The notes under the pieces were generated by a model, which saw nothing but the letters and a program-made list of their open reading frames with translations, did no database searches and was not told the origin of the DNA. From NCBI GenBank assembly GCA_938084745.1, contig CALKEZ010000033.1, positions 1 to 50,914 of the forward strand: a stretch of DNA of 50,914 nt, read 5' to 3'. The DNA comes from an uncultured Gammaproteobacteria bacterium (lineage in GTDB: Bacteria > Pseudomonadota > Gammaproteobacteria > Eutrophobiales > Eutrophobiaceae). Made by a program: the position numbers and the translations under genes. Of the stretch, positions 45,686 through 50,914 are shown one piece after another. Numbering within the stretch: the stretch's first letter is position 1; the number at the start of each line of letters is the position of its first letter.

Positions 45686-47110
45686 ATGCAAACCAATACG
45701 CCTGATAGTCAGCCCAGCACTACACATTCAGCATCTAAAACTACTGAGCAATCGCTTTATGAAAAACGCGAGAAGATTTATCCGCGGGAAGTACATGGTC
45801 GTTTTGCCATATTAAGAACTGCTTCCGTTATTGTCTTATTAGGTTTGTTTTTTGCCTTGCCCTGGTTACAAATGGACGGTCGTCAAATTGTTCTCTTCGA
45901 TTTGCCCGCGCGTAAATTCTATGTGTTTTGGTTAACGTTCTGGCCGCAAGATTTTCTTCTGTTGGCTTTTTTGTTGATCCTGGCTGCTTTTACATTGTTT
46001 TTCTTTACCGCTTTAGCAGGTCGCTTGTGGTGTGGTTATGCTTGTCCACAAACAGTATGGACAGAGGTCTATCTCTGGATCGAGAGACAGGTAGAAGGCT
46101 CCCGTCTTAAACAAATGCGTCTGGATAAATCAGCTATGTCGATTAATAAACTGGTACGCAAATCAATAAAACACCTCTTGTGGTTAATAGTTGCTGGTGC
46201 AACGGCAGTGACCTATGTTTCTTACTTCAGCTCTGAAGAGCTTCTAAGTCATGACTTATTTACTTTTCAACTGCATGGATGGGAATTGTTCTGGGTCGCC
46301 TTCTTTACACTCGCCACCTACATCAATGCCGGTTTTATGCGTGAACAAGTCTGTAAATACATGTGCCCTTATGCGCGTTTCCAGAGCGCAATGTTTGATA
46401 AAGATACCTTGATTATTTCCTATGATGAAAAACGGGGTGAGCCTCGTGGCTCCAGACGTTCAGACGTGCATACGGATTATAATAAAAAACCGCTTGGTGA
46501 TTGCATCAATTGCACTATGTGCGTACAGGTCTGTCCGACAGGCATTGATATTCGTAATGGACTGCAATATGAATGCATAGGTTGCTCGGCTTGTATTGAC
46601 GTATGTGATGACGTGATGGAAAAAATGAGTTATCCAAAAGGATTGATTCGTTATACAACGCAGCACGCGATAGAGGGTAAACCAAGCCGCATACTTCGTC
46701 CGCGCATAGTGATCTACTTGGTCATCCTCACGCTTTTTACCTCCATGTTTATTTTTTATGTGAGCCAGCGCAGTTCAATTGGTCTGGATATCATACGTGA
46801 TAGAAATCAACTGTATCGCGAAACATCGGGCCTCATAGAAAATATCTATACACTGAAGTTGATTAATATGGCTGATCAAGATCGTGTGTTCGAAGTCAAA
46901 GCAGAGGGTATTGATGACCTCAATTTATTGATTGATAAAAGTACTATACTGGTCGAAGCAGGTACTGTTTACGATTTGCCAGTGCGCTTACAGGCAAAGG
47001 AAGAGAACCTGAGCGGGCGTAGTACGGAGATTCGTTTTACCCTTTCAGTCGCCGGGGAGGATGATCTATCCATTACAGAAATCGGGAAATTCCTGGGGCC
47101 AATTCAATAA
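45686..47110 (+). CDS. ccoG: CcoG/FixG-type membrane ferredoxin
   Basis: The product has 474 residues. After a polar start come several membrane helices. The conserved GRLWCGYACPQTVWTEVYLWIER lies near residue 112. Further on are the [4Fe-4S] ligands in CINCTMCVQVCPTGIDIR and CIGCSACIDVCD, and a C-terminal Ig-like periplasmic domain. CcoG reduces Cu(II) in the path to CcoI. Its stop overlaps the ccoH start (TAATG). Confidence 0.95.
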   Translation: MQTNTPDSQPSTTHSASKTTEQSLYEKREKIYPREVHGRFAILRTASVIVLLGLFFALPWLQMDGRQIVLFDLPARKFYVFWLTFWPQDFLLLAFLLILAAFTLFFFTALAGRLWCGYACPQTVWTEVYLWIERQVEGSRLKQMRLDKSAMSINKLVRKSIKHLLWLIVAGATAVTYVSYFSSEELLSHDLFTFQLHGWELFWVAFFTLATYINAGFMREQVCKYMCPYARFQSAMFDKDTLIISYDEKRGEPRGSRRSDVHTDYNKKPLGDCINCTMCVQVCPTGIDIRNGLQYECIGCSACIDVCDDVMEKMSYPKGLIRYTTQHAIEGKPSRILRPRIVIYLVILTLFTSMFIFYVSQRSSIGLDIIRDRNQLYRETSGLIENIYTLKLINMADQDRVFEVKAEGIDDLNLLIDKSTILVEAGTVYDLPVRLQAKEENLSGRSTEIRFTLSVAGEDDLSITEIGKFLGPIQ

Positions 47111-47586
47111 TGCTAAATAAGAATTCACAACAAGTATTGCCTTGGTATAAAGAATATTATGTCTGGTTAATTATACTCTTTCCTATGCTGGCAGTGATTG
47201 GAGGCATCGTTACTACAATTTTAGCTGTGCAATCGGATGATGGCCTTGTTGTCGACGATTACTACAAGCAAGGACTGGAAATTAATCGCACCCTGAAAAG
47301 GGATCAGATCGCACGTGATTACGAATTAAATGCAGATATTAAAATTGATCGGCAACAAGAAGATGTCGCCATGACATTGACCGCTGCTCCCGGTTTTAAC
47401 TATCCGGCTAATCTGGCGGTCACCTTTTTGCATGCAACCCGTGCCGGTTTGGATCAAGACGTAAAGCTGTTACTAACCCAGGGTAATATTTATCGCGGTA
47501 ACCTGCCTCTTCTGGAACCAGGCAAATGGTATGTTCATATTCAGCACGGTGATTGGCGTTTAATTAACACGATATATATCGATTAA
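47110..47586 (+). CDS. ccoH: CcoH/FixH-family cbb3 assembly protein
   Basis: The product has 158 residues with one helix near residues 17-40 (YVWLIILFPMLAVIGGIVTTI) and the hallmark DDYYKQGLEINRTLKRDQIA directly after it. A periplasmic beta domain follows and ends with GKWYVHIQHGDWRLI. It takes part in assembly of CcoN with the other subunits. It is the last recognised gene of the cluster. Confidence 0.92.
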   Translation: MLNKNSQQVLPWYKEYYVWLIILFPMLAVIGGIVTTILAVQSDDGLVVDDYYKQGLEINRTLKRDQIARDYELNADIKIDRQQEDVAMTLTAAPGFNYPANLAVTFLHATRAGLDQDVKLLLTQGNIYRGNLPLLEPGKWYVHIQHGDWRLINTIYID

Positions 47587-48163
47587 ATTGCCATCGGATT
47601 CATTCGGATAAAAATAATGCGGGTGCGGGACTATGAACGAGAACCTCGGCATTACCACTCAATGTGAAAATCATAAATATCAAAAAGTAATTTGGGATTT
47701 GAGGTGAATTATTTTTAATATCTTGAGCCACATTAAGTTGAATTATATGAATTTAAACTCATATTTGTTGTGAAGTTTAATAATGATTTTATCAACTGAA
47801 TATTGTCCTCATCAGCGTGGCAGTCGTATTCAGAATTATGAATGCTCAAATTGTGTCTCCAATTTAAGACGTATAATGCATTTATAAGTCATAGAGCTAT
47901 TAAAAAAATTATTACATATACTAAAAAGTAATAAAAAAACATGGACCTAGTTAAAAATATTCCATGAATTATGTGAACTACGTCTCACTTATTACTGCTA
48001 ATAACATTAGAATGTGTGCTGTGTCTCAAAGATGCACCACTAGGCCTAATAATCTCTATTTTTTAATAACTTAGGTATGAAAATTGCGCGTATATGATCT
48101 AGGGCTCAATTAAGATTGATGAGCCCCTGCAATGCTTATGCATCAACAATATAGAGAATAATA
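47587..48163. other. AT-rich intergenic region before the giant adhesin
   Basis: No frame of useful length is open. A palindrome CGATATATATCG overlaps the end of ccoH (about 47571-47582). A seven-base-pair hairpin (GGGCTCA at 48102-48108, TGAGCCC at 48120-48126) lies 38 bases before the adhesin ATG, inside its probable leader. It could regulate translation or end an upstream transcript. No Fnr box or known riboswitch was recognised. Confidence 0.4.
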
Positions 48164-50914
48164 ATGCTTAATTATTTAAAACAGAGAATCCGACATTTAA
48201 AACAGACGCGGCCGAAGCTTTTTTATGATGGCGCGCATGACGGTTATACCTTGCCCAGAATGAGCGTCTCGGATTCCGTGCAAGCGCTTGAACCGCGCAT
48301 CATGTTTGATGCAGCTGGCGTCGCTACCGGAGCAGAAGTTGCAGCAGATGATGTTGCTCAGGATCAAGCCGATCAAGTACTCTCTGCCGATAATCTGGAA
48401 GCTCAGGCAGTAAACCAGGAAAATAAAGAATCAGAAGAAATCATCGAGGCCCTAGCCGATATTGTTCCTCCGGTAGACCGCAATGAGCTCATCTTCATCG
48501 ACAAAAGTGTTGAGGATTACACCTCTCTAATTTCAGGTATTAGCAGTAATGCTGAACTCGTCTTTATCGATTCGAATTCAGACGGTCTCGAACAAATCGC
48601 AAATGTCCTAAATGGTCGTAACGATATTGATGCAATTCATATTGTCTCGCACGGCGATGCCGGTCAACTTCAATTAGGCAATTCCGTCCTCACGCAGGAA
48701 TCCATGCAGGGCGAGCACGCCGACGAGCTGGCAACAATCAAAACAGCATTAAGTGAATCCGCCGATATTATGATCTACGGCTGTAACTTTGCCGAGGGTG
48801 AAACAGGTCAAGCTGCCGCAAACGCGCTGGCAGAAATAACTGGCGCCGATATCGCTGCTTCGGAAGATTTAACTGGTCATGAATCATCAGGTGGTGACTG
48901 GGATCTGGAAACCAAAGTTGGCACGATTGAAACTGAAGTATTTGTATCGGGACAGGTAGTTGAGTCTTATACGGGGACCTTGCTTGCCGTAAATGCTGCA
49001 GCAACCGATGCTGAAATGGCATCTGCAGTTACGCCTGATGGCAAAGGCATTACTATCACTAATGCAGCAACCCCCATTTCTGGTGATGCTCTGGCAGGCG
49101 GCACCTTTACTGGTGGCGGCACAGACCCGACAAGCGGACTTGGTTTAGAAACAGGGATAGTCTTTTCCACCGGCGAAATAGCACCACTGGTAGATACCAA
49201 TGCTACTAATAGTTCGTTAAATATTGATAATAAAAATGCAAATAATGAAGACGTCGAACTAGACACCATCGTAAATGATGATCAGGTGGACAGATCAGAA
49301 TTTACATTTAACTTCACTGCAGATCCAGGGATAACAAAAATCATTGTCCAGTATGTTTTCGCCACTGATCAAAATCCCGCAACTATTCCAACTACGGGGA
49401 AAAATGCGAATGCCGGAAATGATGCCTTTGGTATCTTTTTAACCAGTAATGTAGACGCAACAGGTACGCCAGAAAGAAATGCCTCATGGACAACAATAGC
49501 GGGCGATAGCGTATTAAACATCAGCAATGCTAATGAATTTACCAGAGGATATGCCGTTGATAGCAATGGTTACGGAACAGATTTTGATTACATAACCGAT
49601 GTTAAAACAGGGGTCGTATCGATAACAGATTCAGCTCAGTACCAGATGAAATTTGAACTGGCGGATTACGGGAATTCTGACATCGATTCCGCCGTCTTTG
49701 TTTCCTATTTTGGTTCATCATTATCCCTGGATGCAGATGAATCGGCAGCAGGCTTTAATTTTGCTACCACATACAATTATGATCCCGTTAATAATGGTGT
49801 TTCGATAGTCGATACTGATGCTGTAGTTAAAAACTATGACAGTACAGCAACCATAGATGGTGCAACGATTAACCTCACTAACGCCACGGGCACAGACTTA
49901 CTTTCCGTCGGCACATTACCCGGCTCAATTTCCATTGCCAGCCAAACAGCAGGGCAGATTGTGCTTACCGGCACAGGCACTGAAGCAGAATATAAACAAG
50001 CTCTGGAAGCGATAACCTTTTCTACTGATACAGCTGGTGTTGCCAGAACAGTATCCATATTCCTTACTGACTCAGATGGTAACAATAGCAATACGACCAC
50101 GACAACTATTACAGTAGGCGCATTAAATGCAGCCCCTGTCGCCAATGATGACAGCGCGAGCACTAACGAAGACACCGTTCTTAATTCATCCATTGATGTT
50201 GATACCAATGATACTGATCAGGCCAACTCTACCTTAACCGTAACTGCTGGTACCTTCACGACGACACAAGGTGGCAGTATTACAATCGCAGCAAACGGTA
50301 GTTACAGTTATACGCCACCGACAAACTTTAGTGGAACAGATACCTATACTTATACCCTTACTGACGAAGGGGGACTAAGTGATAGCGCAACCCTAAGCAT
50401 CACAGTTGCTCCGATCAATGATGCGCCAATCACAGCGCCAGTGACTTTGGCATCGATAGCAGAAGATAGTGGTGTACGCGTAATTACTCAGGTTGAATTA
50501 CTAGCAAATGCCAGCGACGTAGAAGGCGACAGCCTAATGGCGACCGGGCTGACGATTGCTGCGGGTAGCGGCACCCTGTCTGATAATGGTGACGGCACAT
50601 GGAACTACACACCGGCATCAAACGATGATACTAACGTCACGTTTAGCTATAACATTAGTGACGGAACTAACAGCATTAGTACCGGCAGCGCTAGTCTGGA
50701 CATCACGCCGGTCGACGATCCGACCGTGGTCATCACGGACAGCGGCACGACCACCGAGGACACGGCGGTGACGGTCGCTGTGTTGGCGAACGACACGGAT
50801 ATTGACGGTGCGAATGCGACCCTGGTGTCGGCGACGAATGGCACGAACGGCACGACCAGTGTGAATACGACGACGGGTGAAGTGACGTATACGCCGAACG
50901 CGAACTTTGTGGGC
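48164..50914 (+). CDS. Giant surface protein (DUF4347, choice-of-anchor L and cadherin-like repeats), 3' end outside the window
   Basis: The frame is open from ATG 48164 to the window end, 917 codons. Near residues 40-52 is the LEPRIMFDAAG motif common to large secreted adhesins. A DUF4347 domain covers about 108-270 (NELIFIDKSVEDY, HIVSHGDAGQLQLGN, IMIYGCNFAEGETG). A choice-of-anchor L-like domain follows (about 285-560, GTFTGGGTDPTSGLGLETGIVFSTG). Then come tandem cadherin/VCBS-type repeats (APVANDDSASTNEDTVL, SYTPPTNFSGTDTYTYTLTD). There is no classical signal peptide, so type I secretion is likely, with the signal beyond the edge. Base composition rises sharply near 50690. His163 and Cys207 resemble a peptidase dyad. 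Confidence 0.88.
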   Translation, partial: MLNYLKQRIRHLKQTRPKLFYDGAHDGYTLPRMSVSDSVQALEPRIMFDAAGVATGAEVAADDVAQDQADQVLSADNLEAQAVNQENKESEEIIEALADIVPPVDRNELIFIDKSVEDYTSLISGISSNAELVFIDSNSDGLEQIANVLNGRNDIDAIHIVSHGDAGQLQLGNSVLTQESMQGEHADELATIKTALSESADIMIYGCNFAEGETGQAAANALAEITGADIAASEDLTGHESSGGDWDLETKVGTIETEVFVSGQVVESYTGTLLAVNAAATDAEMASAVTPDGKGITITNAATPISGDALAGGTFTGGGTDPTSGLGLETGIVFSTGEIAPLVDTNATNSSLNIDNKNANNEDVELDTIVNDDQVDRSEFTFNFTADPGITKIIVQYVFATDQNPATIPTTGKNANAGNDAFGIFLTSNVDATGTPERNASWTTIAGDSVLNISNANEFTRGYAVDSNGYGTDFDYITDVKTGVVSITDSAQYQMKFELADYGNSDIDSAVFVSYFGSSLSLDADESAAGFNFATTYNYDPVNNGVSIVDTDAVVKNYDSTATIDGATINLTNATGTDLLSVGTLPGSISIASQTAGQIVLTGTGTEAEYKQALEAITFSTDTAGVARTVSIFLTDSDGNNSNTTTTTITVGALNAAPVANDDSASTNEDTVLNSSIDVDTNDTDQANSTLTVTAGTFTTTQGGSITIAANGSYSYTPPTNFSGTDTYTYTLTDEGGLSDSATLSITVAPINDAPITAPVTLASIAEDSGVRVITQVELLANASDVEGDSLMATGLTIAAGSGTLSDNGDGTWNYTPASNDDTNVTFSYNISDGTNSISTGSASLDITPVDDPTVVITDSGTTTEDTAVTVAVLANDTDIDGANATLVSATNGTNGTTSVNTTTGEVTYTPNANFVG

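Noticed and set aside
47640..48060. A possible riboswitch or small RNA in the long spacer before the adhesin
   Set aside because: Only one short hairpin close to the start codon was seen. No conserved riboswitch core could be recognised by eye.

Overview
The window reads as part of a chromosome from a moderately AT-rich, facultatively anaerobic gammaproteobacterium. The genus cannot be fixed from the sequence. The evidence is a cbb3 oxidase cluster with its assembly genes, an Fnr/Anr-type oxygen sensor, a periplasmic nitrate reductase operon, a copper nitrite reductase operon, many c-di-GMP and PAS genes, an orphan Hcp, and a giant DUF4347/cadherin-type adhesin.

Layout. 1-1517 (minus): a cut MHYT-domain gene and the remains of two genes fused by a deletion. 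1898-4543: orphan Hcp, an MlaC-like lipid-binding protein, a NYN-domain protein, and an RRM plus cold-shock protein pair. 4937-13432: a copper/silver efflux block (Cys-rich small protein, CusCBA, CopA). 13443-15077 (minus): PTS enzyme I. 15304-19282: nirK (cytochrome c fusion), nirV, SCO and nnrS. 19405-24971: a porin gene joined to napEFDABC. 25039-27573: tRNA-Arg, a frameshifted VOC gene and a CPA2 antiporter, closed by an imperfect copy of the tRNA 3' end. 27581-28885 (minus): HupE/UreJ-like and anchored periplasmic proteins. 29221-33618: PAS/GGDEF/EAL protein, a response regulator and a PAS protein split by one stop codon, an HExxHH protein and a cyclic-nucleotide-domain remnant. 33622-35816 (minus): a MotA/MotB-like pair. 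36136-38957: fnr, a TauE/SafE-like protein and a GGDEF protein. 39084-47586: ccoS, ccoI and divergent ccoNOQPGH with two uncharacterised small genes. 48164-end: the 5' part of the giant adhesin.

How the genes work together. Five intergenic sites fit TTGAy-CTGG/GTAT-ATCAA. They lie before copA, nirK, porin-nap, the cco genes and the MlaC-like gene. On the strand of each likely target, a -10-like hexamer lies about where a class II Fnr promoter needs it, well matched at some sites and weak at others. With the fnr gene in the same window, this suggests a local low-oxygen regulon covering nitrate to nitrite to NO, high-affinity O2 respiration, and handling of the copper these enzymes need. NO and N2O reductases are not in the window.

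Most novel-looking items: the porin fused transcriptionally to nap; the MotA/MotB-like motor pair with a long coiled coil; the in-frame stop between a receiver and its PAS domains; a His/Cys dyad in the adhesin N-terminus that resembles clan CD peptidases; and the tRNA-flanked antiporter cassette. No CRISPR array, insertion sequence or complete prophage was seen.
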